Shown: one piece after another, positions 10,528-21,345 of the stretch | How the letters are laid out: each line of letters begins with the position of its first letter | Numbering within the stretch: the first letter of the stretch is position 1 | Assembly (NCBI RefSeq): GCF_030864355.1 | Contig: NC_083395.1 | Coordinates: forward strand, 2,480,001 to 2,544,000 | Source: Cutaneotrichosporon cavernicola | Lineage: Eukaryota; Basidiomycota; Tremellomycetes; Trichosporonales; Trichosporonaceae | Length of the DNA: 64,000 nucleotides | Reading direction: 5' to 3' | Translations under genes and position numbers: made by a program | Notes under the pieces: model-generated | What the model saw: the letters and a program-made list of their open reading frames with translations, nothing else | What the model was told of the DNA's origin: nothing | Database searches by the model: none

Positions 10528-11515
10528 TGCTCATGGAGAGCTGTGAGCGCATGTCCTAAACACCGCATCTGGGCCTGCGTATTGGTTTACCGGCTCTATG
10601 TACAAGACAATATAAAAATGAGGCCCAATACAGATTATCCTTTGCCAAAATCGGGCGCAGTCTGAGGATTCTAGACTGGAGTTTACAGGATGCTCTCTTG
10701 TCCAGCTGGCAGACCTCCTCATTCACTCAACATAATGGGTACGGATCGCACATTCCACAGGTGTTCGCCGGCGCACAGACCTCGCATCTCTGCCTGACAT
10801 GCTTGGATACACGCCTTGATCCCCTCAGACCAGACTGCACCGTTCTCTCTTTGGACCACGGTGACCGATAATGTGGGTGGGCCCTCGACGGGACCATTTT
10901 CCGCCAAACTTTCCTCCTCCACCGACCATGTTCCGTAACTGAAACGGCTTCGACTCAACAACAAGATCTCCGCTGTCTGAGCTGTCTCACGCCAAAAGAG
11001 ATGCAATGGAGGTGCTGATTGTTTCCAACCAGGGGGTTAAACCCTGCTCTTCCCTGTCGAAGCGATAATGATATGAGTGTGGGATATCTTACCGATGGAC
11101 TAATCGGGAGTATTGTTGAGATATGTACTTAAAACGCCTCTAAATGGCCATCCAGGCTCAACCTCCTGGTACCATAGCCTATCTTGAAGAGAAAATTACA
11201 TAGTGTTGGGCAGATGGCTAGGGCCAGCAAGCTGCTTATTGGGGATGTAGTGACCTCCGTTAGATCGACGGCATTAGCTGCGACATAAGCGATTGAGACG
11301 GAGGAAAACATTGGGTCGCTCATGATCGCTCGCCACCACAGTTGTCTGAGCATCTTACATACGCAAATCTGACGAGTACTGAGGCCACCGATGCCATCGA
11401 CTTACGCCTTGTACGTTGAGAATCTGGGCCGAGTCTCCTCTCTCTGGTAGAGCACTGCATGATGTCGGACTCTCAATCCGGTTCCAAACTTCAGTGCATA
11501 AGCTACTTCCCCACA
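10528..11515. other. Intergenic with a tRNA-like relic
   Basis: No protein gene seen. On the minus strand, 11022-11109 has an A-box-like TAGTCCATCGG, a T-arm-like CAGGG-TTTAACC-CCCTG and nearly pairing ends, but the D stem cannot form and the T loop is abnormal. It looks like a decayed tRNA copy. Confidence 0.35.
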
Positions 11516-14002
11516 TTAGTCCACAAGCTCGAGCGGGCGGTACACTGGGTCCCACATGCGAGCCTTGATGTAGTCAGAGAGGCTCATGTCGCCCTGGTCG
11601 CGAGCGATCTTGATCACCGTCTCGTTCGTGGCGTTGCCCTCCTTCACCGCGGCGCGGATAACAGCAGCCGTAACGTGCACGCTGACGGCGCGCAGATTGT
11701 CCAGAGGAGGCAGGAGTGCCTGCGATGGGTCTTGAAGGGCGGGTGAAAGTTCGGAAAGGCCGTCGACACCCGCCTTCAACATGTTGGGTGAGATCGTCTT
11801 CGAGCGAGCAAGAATCGCACCCTTTCGTTAGCTCAGAAAGCTCTGGAACTTGCCAATCCGAGTCCTGGATAGACCAAAGCGTTATTGGTTTGTGCAACGT
11901 GATATTCACGTCCGTCTGGCGTCATGACAGGGGAGAAAGGTGAGCCGGTGGCGACGAGGGCCTTGCCGTTGGTCCAGGTAATTGCGTCCTCTACCATCAG
12001 TTTTTTGCCCATTCCCAGTCTCTGACGACGCCATTAAGCCGCGCTCGCGCTCTCTCCTAACCGCAACGGCCGTCTCCAGACTAGCGGAAAGCGGTACGAA
12101 GATGATGATGACCAACCCGCACCGCAGGTTCACACCTTACGTTCCACCTGCATCCTTGCAAACCGTAAAAACAGACAAACTCACGCGGGTCCACTTCGCA
12201 GAGAGGTGTGGGGTTGCTGAGGGGCATGATAATGGGTCGCTCGACATGTTTGGCCATCTCGCGGACGACTTCCTCGTTGAAAGCTCCAGTCGCGGTAGAG
12301 GTCCCGATCAAGATTGTCGGCTTGACGTTCCGAATGACATCAAGCAGCTGCGCCGTGTCGGGCAACTCAGGGTTCTCCAGCGCCCACTCCTTAACCTCGC
12401 TGTCAGGCCGCGCATATGGCACCTGGTTGGGCCGGAGTGTAGGAGCCATACTCTCGATCAGGAGGCCGTTCCGGTCGACGGCCCAGAAGCGACGGCTGGC
12501 CTCTTCGTGGCTCAGTCCGTCCTCGACCTCCATGCCTTCCCTGATGGCGTCTGCGACACCCATGCCAGCAGAGCCGGCACCGTAGATGACGATACGCTGG
12601 TCCTTCAGCGAGCCGCCTTTGTTGACCTTGAGTGCAGCAACGATTGCAGCCAGGGTGACGGCGCCTGTCCCTTGGATGTCGTCATTGAACATTGGGAACT
12701 TGCTGCGGTACTTCTCCCTGTCATCAGATAGGACTTTAGCGGAACCCACATGAGCCGGTAGGCGTTGGTGAGCCCAAAATCCTCAAACTACAGTTAGTGG
12801 CGCCTTGGTAGCACGAACGTGGATCACGGCGTTCGGGAACAGGTCTCGCACGTTCTTGATGAACGATTCGACAAAGTCACTGCAGTCAGCCACCACAGCA
12901 ATTCCCAGCCGGCCCAAGTTTGTCCCCAGCGGCTAAGTGTTGGCACGCAGCCCCTGGAGGAGCATTGGAGGGCTTCGGAGGAGACCGACTCACTCGTAGT
13001 TCTTGCCACGGATACGCGTCCGCTTCCAGCCCATGTACAGATCGCTCGAGAAGAGGATGGGGTTGTTAGTCCCGACGTCCAGGACGACGGGGAGGATGCG
13101 GTTCGGGTTAATACCGGCGCCGATGGTGTACAGGGACGCCTTGGAGGTACTGATCGTGATTCCGCCCACACCCTGGTGTCAGCTCGTTCTGTGACCGCCA
13201 AAGTCAGAAAAAAGCGGCTCTCGTGCGCAAGAACGCGCCACAGAACCCAGTGTGGCTTACCTGATCTCCGATACCAAGCACACCAGAATTTCAGCTTTGG
13301 AGTCAAGCGAGGGACGTACCTTCGCCGTCAGTAACGACGACAAGGTCGATACTCTCGGCCGTCGTCTCGTCGTGGCGCGCTACGTCTGCCACAATGTTGA
13401 TACTCTGTAGATGAGCCTCGAGCTGCGCTCGCATCCCGTCGCGGTTAGGGAAGGAGAGGAAGCATCCAATGGGGCGGCGAAAGAGGCTCGAGTACTGCTG
13501 GACGGCTTCGCCTGCAACGGGCGTGTAGATGATGCCAAGTAGCTCCCTCAAGTGGTCCTGCAACAGGCGGTAGAACAGGATCTGGTTCTGGTCTCTCATT
13601 GAGCTGTTGTCAGTCTGGAGCGGAAGTGGAAGCCTACGCGAGGAACACGTGCTGCCGTCAGCTCTGCAACTGGCGGAACTCACCTGCAGCAACGGTGTCG
13701 GCTGCCGCTTGAGCTGGTTGTACGCGCGGTCGCATTGCTTCTCGAGCGAATGCACGTCGTATGGGAGGAGCCCCTCAAGCCCGAAGATGCTGCGCTCCTC
13801 GCGCGAGAAGCCCGCGCCCTTGTTGAGCTGCGATCAGCAAGTTGTCGGTCTAACCCACACTGGGCGTATTGAGCAGCGCAGAGCCGCGGACGTTTGTGCG
13901 GATCGGCATCGGCGTCTTGTCCTTGAATTCATACGTAACCATGCCGCGATTGGCGGACAGGACGCGCCGAGGGACGGCACGGAGAGCTGGGCGCGTGAGC
14001 AT
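11516..14002 (-). CDS. MAE1: NAD-type malic enzyme, mitochondrial
   Basis: Oxidatively decarboxylates malate to pyruvate. Start at 14002: '[20 protein letters not shown]' is an Arg-rich mitochondrial presequence. Family blocks in order: '[18 protein letters not shown]', '[16 protein letters not shown]', '[10 protein letters not shown]', '[18 protein letters not shown]', '[18 protein letters not shown]' (metal/NAD domain signature), '[18 protein letters not shown]', '[15 protein letters not shown]', '[17 protein letters not shown]' and the C-terminal helix before the stop at 11516. At least five introns interrupt it. Two can be placed by frame: GTGGGT...GATGACAG before 'EKYRSKF', and a ~190-nt one between 'CEVDP' and 'DAITWTNG'. 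NAD versus NADP preference cannot be read with certainty. Mitochondrial targeting favours the Mae1-type role. Divergent from RFC4. Confidence 0.92.
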
Positions 14003-14616
14003 CGTGTTGGCGACCAGTTGTTGAGTGAATAAGTGTAAAGAGCAAGTGGGCGCTGTACAACTGGGCAGCTGAAGGTCACGGCTGTCACCCAGTCTGTCGA
14101 TCGCGGCAAATACTATCATGTGGGCAACTGCGGAGGCGGCAGGTGGCAGGCAGCAGGCGGCAGGCGTCAGGTGGGGGAGCGCGTGCGACGTATTGGCAGC
14201 TGGGCAGACGTCGACTTCGTCATTCTGAGATGACGTAACCGAGGCAAGAACATTTTCCATTCCCCAAAACAAATGTGCAGAGGTGCAGAGGGGTTCTCGT
14301 TCACTTAGGCTTTCCCAATCTTGTCGCAACTGTGAGCAGGTCAGCTCTGCAGATTACCGTAGCAGGAGGAATCTGTGCCAAGCCTGTACAGCCTGTACCA
14401 AGCGCCAACCTCATGAAAGATTGGGAGATGAAATCGACAAATCATTAGCGTAAACAACAATAATTGCCCAGCAGAGTCAATTTGATTCCGCAGTCGGCTG
14501 TCAACGGTCAGAATTTGGTTCCGCGGCGCGCGACGCGTCCAGTTTATGACGGAAGTCCACTCAACCGCGCTAGTCACCAGAAACTCACTTCTGCCATCAC
14601 AACAACCTCCTAAGCC
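14003..14616. promoter_or_regulatory. Divergent MAE1/RFC4 intergenic region
   Basis: 614 bases. A short GGCAGG/GCAGGC-type repeat (about 14129-14175) is the only visible structure. The stretch 14540-14545 carries an ACGCGT-like MluI box (GACGCGTC, 14531-14538) close to the RFC4 start. That motif is known from fungal G1/S genes and would suit a replication factor. Function is inference. Confidence 0.35.
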
Positions 14617-15915
14617 ATGGCGTCCTCATCAAAAGACAAAGGCCCTGCAGCGCCCGCAACTACTAAGCATGCGGACGCGGAAAACTACGAGATGCCATGG
14701 TGAGTTGAACTCGCATTGTAGTCGGGTGGAGGAGGGTGGACGCGCTAACGCCAGGGTCGAGAAGTACCGCCCGCTGCTGTTGTCGGAGATTGTTGGCAAC
14801 ACCGAGACGGTCGAGCGGCTAAAGGTTATCGCGGAGGACGGAAACATGCCTCACATTATCATTAGCGTGAGTGGCTCGCTGGAGAGTGAATGAAGCCGAG
14901 AGGCCAGCTAAATGGCGTTTTACTTGAGCTAACTTCAGGGCATGCCCGGCATTGGCAAGACGACGTCGATCCACTGCCTTGCTCATGCGTTGCTCGGTGA
15001 CGCGTACAGGGAAGGTGTGCTTGAACTGAACGCATCTGATGAGCGCGGTATCGACGTGGTGCGGAACAAGATCAAGTCGTTTGCGCAACGGAAGGTCACG
15101 CTTCCACCAGGGAAACACAAGATCATCATTCTCGACGAGGCGGATTCGTGAGTGGCTTTGTTGCGCAATCAATGTGGAGACATCCCCAAGGCGCAACGGC
15201 TATGCGCTCCATTCCTCTTCGCGTCTCCCCGCTCACGCCAGGATGACTTCCGGCGCGCAGCAAGCACTCCGACGCACAATGGAGATCTACTCGAACACGA
15301 CCCGCTTCGCGCTCGCTTGCAATATGAGCAACAAGATCATCGAGCCCATACAGTCACGTTGTGCTATCCTGCGATACAGCAAGCTGCGGGACGCCGAGGT
15401 GCTCAAGCGGCTTCAGGAGATCTGCGAGGCCGAGAACGTGCAGTACAACGACGAGGGTCTAGCCGCGCTCATCTTCACTGCGGAGGGTGACATGCGCCAG
15501 GCGATCAACAATCTCCAGTCGACGTGGAGTGGATTCGGATTCGTGTCGCAGGACAACGTGTTCAAGATCTGTGACCAGCCGCACCCCATTGTCATCCGCG
15601 GCATGATCAACAGCTGTCAGAAGGCCGAGATCGACGACGCGCTCGCTCGCATCCACAGCCTATGGGACCAGGGATATGCCGCTGTCGACATTGTCACCAC
15701 CATCTTCCGCGTCGTCAAGACCATGAACGAGCTGCCAGAATACGTGCGCCTCGAGTTCATACGCGTGAGTTTTAAAGGAAGGAGCTGCTGACAGGCAGGA
15801 AATCGGGTGGACGCACATGCGTATTCTTGAGGGTGTGGGGACCATTGTGCAGCTCGGCGCCATGATCGCGCGTCTGTGCCGATTGTCGCTCCCAGATGGT
15901 GCGCTGAAGTTGTGA
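14617..15915 (+). CDS. RFC4: Replication factor C subunit 4 (human RFC2 orthologue)
   Basis: Clamp-loader ATPase subunit that helps place PCNA on primed DNA in the nucleus. Exons 14617-14699, 14755-14866, 14939-15147, 15242-15764 and 15799-15915 give 347 codons, the family's usual length. Motifs: 'PWVEKYRP' (RFC box II), the Walker A loop '[10 protein letters not shown]' (the same variant as yeast Rfc4 rather than GPPGTGKT), '[17 protein letters not shown]', Walker B '[10 protein letters not shown]', '[10 protein letters not shown]', the arginine-finger 'SRC' in '[10 protein letters not shown]', '[13 protein letters not shown]', and the C-terminal '[13 protein letters not shown]' collar helix. 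All introns are GT-AG. The last one is 34 nt. Confidence 0.96.
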
Positions 15916-16122
15916 GGCGGAGACCTGTGAGGTTGGCGTGCGGGCATCTGAGGCCCATGTACGAGTTTGTGACGCACTTTCATCCATGTCTTCGTGGTCA
16001 CCACCTGGTTATTCTCATGTGACTTGTACTAATCGAACTAACTGGGGTACAACACGCTTATAACTCTGCCAGCCATGCCAGCCAGCAAAGACTACCAACC
16101 CGACGTCATCGACGTGGGCTCA

Positions 16123-16818
16123 TCAATCCATCGTCCGTTGCGGACGGCCCAGCACTTCGGGTCCGCGTCCGCTGACATGCAGCACGAGCTGCGTCTGTGG
16201 TCAGCTCGTCCCCAACTACCAGGAACAAAGTTTGATAAGCCTCGGCATGGCGGTGCTGGCGATGAGGCAGGGGATGTCGGAGAGGACGAGGCGTTCGGCG
16301 GCCCACCACGCCCCTCCGATGATATCGATATACCTCTCGGTCTCACGAATACTCGCTAAGGGGACGTAGCACCACGCGGCGAAGAGACCCCGACATCTAG
16401 GGGGAGTACTGGCACATGGGCGCCCGGAGAATCCAGGGACCAAAGTTCGTCGAACTCGCCGCCTTCGCGAATGGCAGCGAGGAGGCGTTTAAAGTACCCC
16501 TGGATAGCGCGGGTGACGCGCACACCGATGACCAGGTCGCTCTCGGCGGCAGTGGGGGTCGCCGCCAAAGCGCTGTCAACGCGGTGGCTGAGGCGTGGGC
16601 TGAGGCTCATGTTGACGGGGGTCGAGGAGAGCGGCGTCGGCGGGAGGGGAATCGGCGCAAGTGGGGTGATGGGGCGAGCGGGCGAGCTGTCCCTCGGGAT
16701 GCCGGGGAAGATGGGCGGCGAAGGTAGATATGATGGAGTGAGAGGGCGTCGGGGACTGGGTCAGAGATCCACCGTCATCCATCTTGCAGGGACACAAGGG
16801 CTGTTGTGTTGCGTACAT
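16123..16818 (-). CDS. Uncertain gene, Pro-rich N-terminus and helical domain
   Basis: Not recognised. A plausible model starts at 16818 ('MYATQQP'), splices a 40-nt GTGTCC...CTGACCCAG intron and opens a Pro/Ser-rich region ('PIFPGIPRDSSPARPITP'). Next is a helical block 'DLVIGVRVTRAIQGYFKRLL' and, in another frame, 'YVPLASIRETERYIDIIGGA'. The junction between these two blocks and the 3' end (candidate stop 16123) are not secure. The only acceptor that closes the frame implies a weak GTTCGA donor. The protein-like composition and its fit between RFC4 and the transaldolase support a gene, but the exons need RNA data. The opposite strand is open too but has less protein-like content. Confidence 0.35.
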
Positions 16819-17580
16819 CTCTTGATCCGAGCGACTACGCATGTACGCAGGTAGTGAGATCTCTGCCACCTGTACCTACTCCAGGCAGCAGGGTAGCAGA
16901 GGATTGGGATGACACAAGGTGGTCTTGCATGCTGGTACGCTGGCCCACATGCCTTTGACGGGTTGAGTTGTCGTCATGAGCCTGGTGATCTGAGCGGTTG
17001 CAACAAAGTGGAGACTCTGAACGGGTCTCTTTAAGGCTCAACTTGCATTCTGATCCCCACTCAATTTCACATTGCATTGCATCAACCATGCCTCCGGCTC
17101 AGTTAGATGAGCACGACCTGCATTGCGTTCTCGGCTGAGTCTCTCGGCTGAGTTCGCTGACCGCCCACTCGCCAGATCACCAACGAACGCTCCACTGTGA
17201 GTTCACATCGGCCCGATTTCACCGATATGATCAACCAGGCCGGACAGTTAAACTCCCAACCAAGTATTGCCCTAGATAGCCAGCATCTCCGGAACGGCGT
17301 TGGGCCTACTACGCTTTGGCGGGGTTACGTTGCGGGAAGCCTAGCAGAAACCGGCCTAAACTGCTAAACGGTGTGGAGATCGTGGATAGCTTGCATGGCC
17401 TGGACGAGTCTGAACCGACGGTGTTTGAGGTGAGCAACGCCAACGCCGGTCGTGGTAGGTGTAGGTGGGGTGGTTATGAGCGGCATGGCCGGGCCACAGT
17501 GGGCCGATGAGGCGTATTTAGGCCTCTCAGTCGAGCTTCAAGTCGAATTTGAAGCCCAGCTGTCCTGTTGTCCCGCCCAC
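16819..17580. other. Intergenic, no gene seen
   Basis: 762 bases between divergent genes. A TATTTA element (17515-17520) lies upstream of the transaldolase start. Otherwise nothing recognisable. Confidence 0.35.
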
Positions 17581-18718
17581 ATGATCACCAAAGTCAAGAG
17601 TCTGCTCGAGCAGTTGGAGGAGCGCGTCGCCGTCGACGCGGATACTTACGACGTCGACATGATCCGCTCGCTGCCGATTGTGCCACACGACGCGACCAGT
17701 AACCAGGGGTTCATCCATGCTGCGCTTGTTGATCCGCGCAATGAGGAGCTTGTCAAGGGCGTTGTGGCCGAGATGAAGGGCGCGTCGTGGGAGGAAGTAT
17801 ATGCTGTGTGTGTGAGTCTAGCGTGCGTGGCGTGTTGGGCTCTATTGGAATCAGGGATATCGTTGACATTGACGCTGACGACAGGCGGCGCGGCTCGCGG
17901 CCAAAGTCATCCCCGTCATCTCTGGGCGTGTGCTGGTGCAAGTCTCCACGAACCACGCATACGACACGTCCAGAATCATCGCACACGCTCGTCTCTACGC
18001 CCGTGCATACAAGGACGCCGGAATCCCCTCTAATCGTCTCGCGATCAAGATCCCGCTCACCTCGGCGGGTGTCCACGCCGCCCTCCAACTCCACAAGGAG
18101 GGCATCACGACTCTGGGCACAGCCCTCTTCAGCGTGCCCCAAGCGATCGCGGCCGCCCAGGCGAACATGTACGCCATCAGCATGTACTACAACGAGCCAC
18201 GGGCACACTCTGTCCCTGGTGTGTGGCCAGACGTGGCCGACCCAGCAACACTGCCGATGGCCCCGCGGCATCTCCAGATCCGAGCGCTGTACGACGCCCA
18301 CGGTGGACCGCAGATGAAGACGGCAAGCTTCTGCGCGCCAAATGACGTGCTGGTGTGTGCCGAGCTCGGCGCCGATAACCTCACGGTCGGCATTCCCCAG
18401 CTTACCGACTTGATGGAGTTCTCAACGCTCCCAGAGTACAAGGCGGGGATGTGGGGTATCCCACTGAGCAGGCAGGCCAAGGACTCGGCGCGCGCATGGC
18501 ACCCCTGGGTTCCGCGGGACACGCGTGGGCCGGCGATCCAGGCATTCCGTAATGATGGACCGTTCACATTCGAGACGGATTACATGGCCGACAAGGTGTT
18601 GGACGAGGCCAACGACGCGGACCCAGCGACAAAGGAACGCCTCGCATTCGCTCTCCAGATGTTTGCGGAGATGGAGACACAGAGCCGCAAGTTCCTCGAG
18701 GGGCTGATGGCCTCGTAG
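17581..18718 (+). CDS. Transaldolase-family enzyme
   Basis: Member of the transaldolase/fructose-6-phosphate aldolase family (TIM barrel, Schiff-base lysine). Exons 17581-17811 and 17885-18718 join across a 73-nt intron to 354 codons. Motifs: 'VAVDADTYDVDMI' and 'PHDATSNQGFIH' (first strand, Asp and Thr-Ser-Asn), 'RVLVQVSTNHAYD', 'NRLAIKIPLTSAGVHA' (the Lys of 'IKIP' is the expected Schiff-base residue), and 'GITTLGTALFSVPQAIAAAQ'. The start at 17581 is chosen over in-frame Mets further upstream because the upstream residues look non-conserved. It is more distant from the classic pentose-phosphate transaldolase than a housekeeping copy would be, so the substrate is uncertain. It lies upstream of a same-strand zinc-finger factor. 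Confidence 0.85.
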
Positions 18719-19056
18719 TTCATAAATGTACTTTGATAGAGGAACGTCATTGGAACAATGCATCGCTTCAAGTGGTCAAGCAGTCAAAGCGCTCAAGCGC
18801 TCACGATGAGTTTGGAACTCTTTTCTACTGGAGCATGCATGGAGCATGTGACTCGCCGCGCTCATGTGACCACGATTCAGCTTGGCCAGTGGATACGACT
18901 GGCTATCCCAAAGTTAGGATGCCCACCGCCCGGGCAGGCAAGACCGCTCGGTCAATTTACGACCCGTATCGGATCGACGAGCCGGCCGAGATAGCCTCCA
19001 GCAGCACATTCACCCACCATCTCCACGCAACGTATCCCTCTTCACAATTGTAGGCC
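18719..19056. other. Short intergenic region
   Basis: 338 bases. It holds short runs of repeated words (TCAAGCGCTCA at about 18789-18804, GAGCATGCATGGAGCATG at 18831-18848). No gene seen. Confidence 0.3.
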
Positions 19057-21241
19057 ATGACGAGCGGCGAGCAGCGCCTCGGGCACCCCTGCCCATGGCC
19101 GGGTTGCAGTAAGGCCTACAAGCGCCTGGATCATTTAGAGCGACATCAAAAGAGCCGTGCGTATCAATCATATCTAGCCGAGGCTGATGTGAGACAGCGG
19201 AGACCTCAACTACCGTTGCCATCTGTGTCACAGGCAGTATTCCCGCAGCGACGTCCTAAATAGACACCTGGTTCAGACGCACGGCGAAAAGACTGCGCGT
19301 GCTGGTCGTCCCCGCCGCGCGGCATGGTACGTTTCTGTTTATGGGTATTCGAATCCCGCTTAGACAGCATTGCCTGTGTCCAAGATCGCGTCGTGTGTGA
19401 CGGCGTCCCACCCAAGATCTGCAGTCGATGTCGTGACGCAACCCGCCAATGTCGATACCGCCATCTTGAGATGGAGGCAGAGTTGCCCCCGTCTCCGCAG
19501 GTATCGCTCTCGTCTGGCGTCGAACTGTCGCCCGTCGCACCGGCTGTCGGGCTCGCGGCGCTAGGCGACGCGTCCGAAGCTGCACGAGAAGACCTCCTCG
19601 GCCTCTGGCCAGACGGATGGGCGTCCGACATCATCCTCTCCGCGACCAACCACCGCGGTTTCCGGCCCGTGGACGACTGGTTTCCAGATGAACCAGTGTT
19701 TCCAGAGCGCGTTCAGGAAGACCAGAAAGGTTTCTGGGTTCCTGGGGAACCGGGGCCGATCACGCCTGCAGTCCGCGCGACGATGCACACTCTCACCCAA
19801 CACGCCCACAGGCCGATCTGGGCCGCATCAGCTGCCTTTCCATCTGAGAACACCCTCGCAGCATACGTCAACCTCTACCTTCGCCACTTTGCCTGGCTGC
19901 CCATCGTGGATCCCACTTCCATTGACAAGGCCGCACCACTGCTCCTTAAAGCTGTGGCGGGGCTAGGAGGTGTGTATGCGCGCGACGGCAACCAGATGAT
20001 GGAGCTGGTGCGCCGTGACCTCATGTTCATCACTGAACATGACGCGCGGTTCACACACGACATGACAGTCGTGCAGACAACCCTCTTGGCCTCGATGTAC
20101 GGCGCGTTCTCCGGCTCACTGCGGTGGGCTCAACACGCCGAAAGCATGAGGCCAAGCCTCGTAGCCAGCTCGCGGAGGATGGGCCTCCTTGGTCCCTCTG
20201 CAACGGTTGAAGACCGAAGACTAGGGTGGTGCATTTTCGCAAGTCGCTCGCATGTGTTGCCTGACCACAGCTCATCGACGCCCAAGCGTCACTCTTCGGC
20301 ACTCTGCCCCTTGTTCCGATGTGCGAGATCGACACGCCCCTACCTGGAGGGGACGCGTGCTTTCCCGCCGTCCTCACCACCCTCTTGGAGAACGGCACGC
20401 TCCCGCCCACACCAGACGATTTGGCATTGAGCGTGCTAGCACACGCGTTGAACCGGATATGTCTCGACGCGGCCGCTGCGAGAGCGTTTGCGGCGTGGGA
20501 AGAGGAGGGCGAATACGCACTCCCAGTGGCGGGGTATAACATTCAGTGAGCCACCACCCTCCGCCACATTCCGCATTCTACATTCCTCCTCTTTCAATTC
20601 CCAATGGACTGACCACAGCCCACAGGCCCTCCTCGACCAGCTGGCGCGGCACACACTCCGCCTCCCCGCGCCGTCGGCTCTTGTCGTCTCGTGTGCGGGT
20701 GTGGCATACCATGCGCACCTGCGTTTCTCTTCCGCCCGATTCCTGGACGACGTCAAGGCGGCCGCGGGGCGCGGACCGGGTAGCGCGGAGGATGCACAGG
20801 CGCGCCTTGGGGGATGGATGCGGGCAAACCCGCGTCGCACGCGAGACGTAATGGCGCACGCGGTGATGCTGTTCGTGCTCGTGGGGCAGTTCAGCTTTGA
20901 GTGAGTCGCGTCAGTAACCTTCTGACCTCAGCGCACCACCCGAGGCTGTGTGGCTCTTCGACTCGGCGCTGTGTATGTGGGCCGTGCTAGAGTTGGTGGG
21001 AACGCCGACAGGAGACGCCATCCCAGTGTCGTGGGCACCGACACCGGCCATTGAGGCCTGGATTGACAGCGGCATTGGCTCGCTCGCGGTCCCTGGCGTC
21101 CGACTCGCGGATGGTGGATCGGCTGTCCTCAAGGCGGCGGCAGATCGTCTCTCCGCGAGTCCGTGGGGCATTGCTGCTCGGTACCGCCGCGTCCTACTTG
21201 GTTTGCAAGGCGAACAGCAAGTACGAAGAGGAGGCGGATAG
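19057..21241 (+). CDS. Transcription factor with two C2H2 fingers plus a Zn2Cys6 cluster
   Basis: The N-terminus carries a C2H2 finger ('CPWPGCSKAYKRLDHLERH') and, after a 37-nt intron at 19161-19197 that closes the frame, a second finger ('CHLCHRQYSRSDVLNRH'). A further intron (GTACGT...TTAGACAG) then joins 'RPRRAAC' to a zinc cluster read as C-I-A-C-x6-C-x7-C-x2-C-x6-C, the Zn(II)2Cys6 spacing. Downstream are an acidic/Ser linker and the fungal-specific transcription factor domain ('AYVNLYLRHFAWLPIVDP', 'LVLTHALNRI'-like helices). At least three more introns interrupt the 3' half, with the stop at 21239-21241. Hybrid C2H2/Zn2Cys6 factors are a known fungal class that often regulates nearby metabolism. 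The likely role is DNA-binding regulation. Confidence 0.85.
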
Positions 21242-21345
21242 CGATGAGAGAACTTGAAACATCTTGGGTTGTACTGTCACATTGTGCGCAAGCTAATACA
21301 CTGCCATGTAAAGGAACTGGGTATCTTATGCAGGGTTACTCAGGG

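Noticed and set aside
11022..11109. Possible third tRNA gene on the minus strand
   Set aside because: A-box and T-arm are partly present, but the D stem does not pair, the T loop is TTTAACC and the anticodon arm cannot be defined. Treated as a relic only.
11436..11510. tRNA-like words (GGTAGAGC and a hairpin with loop CTCTCAA) on the plus strand
   Set aside because: The arms are wrongly spaced and there is no T arm or acceptor stem.
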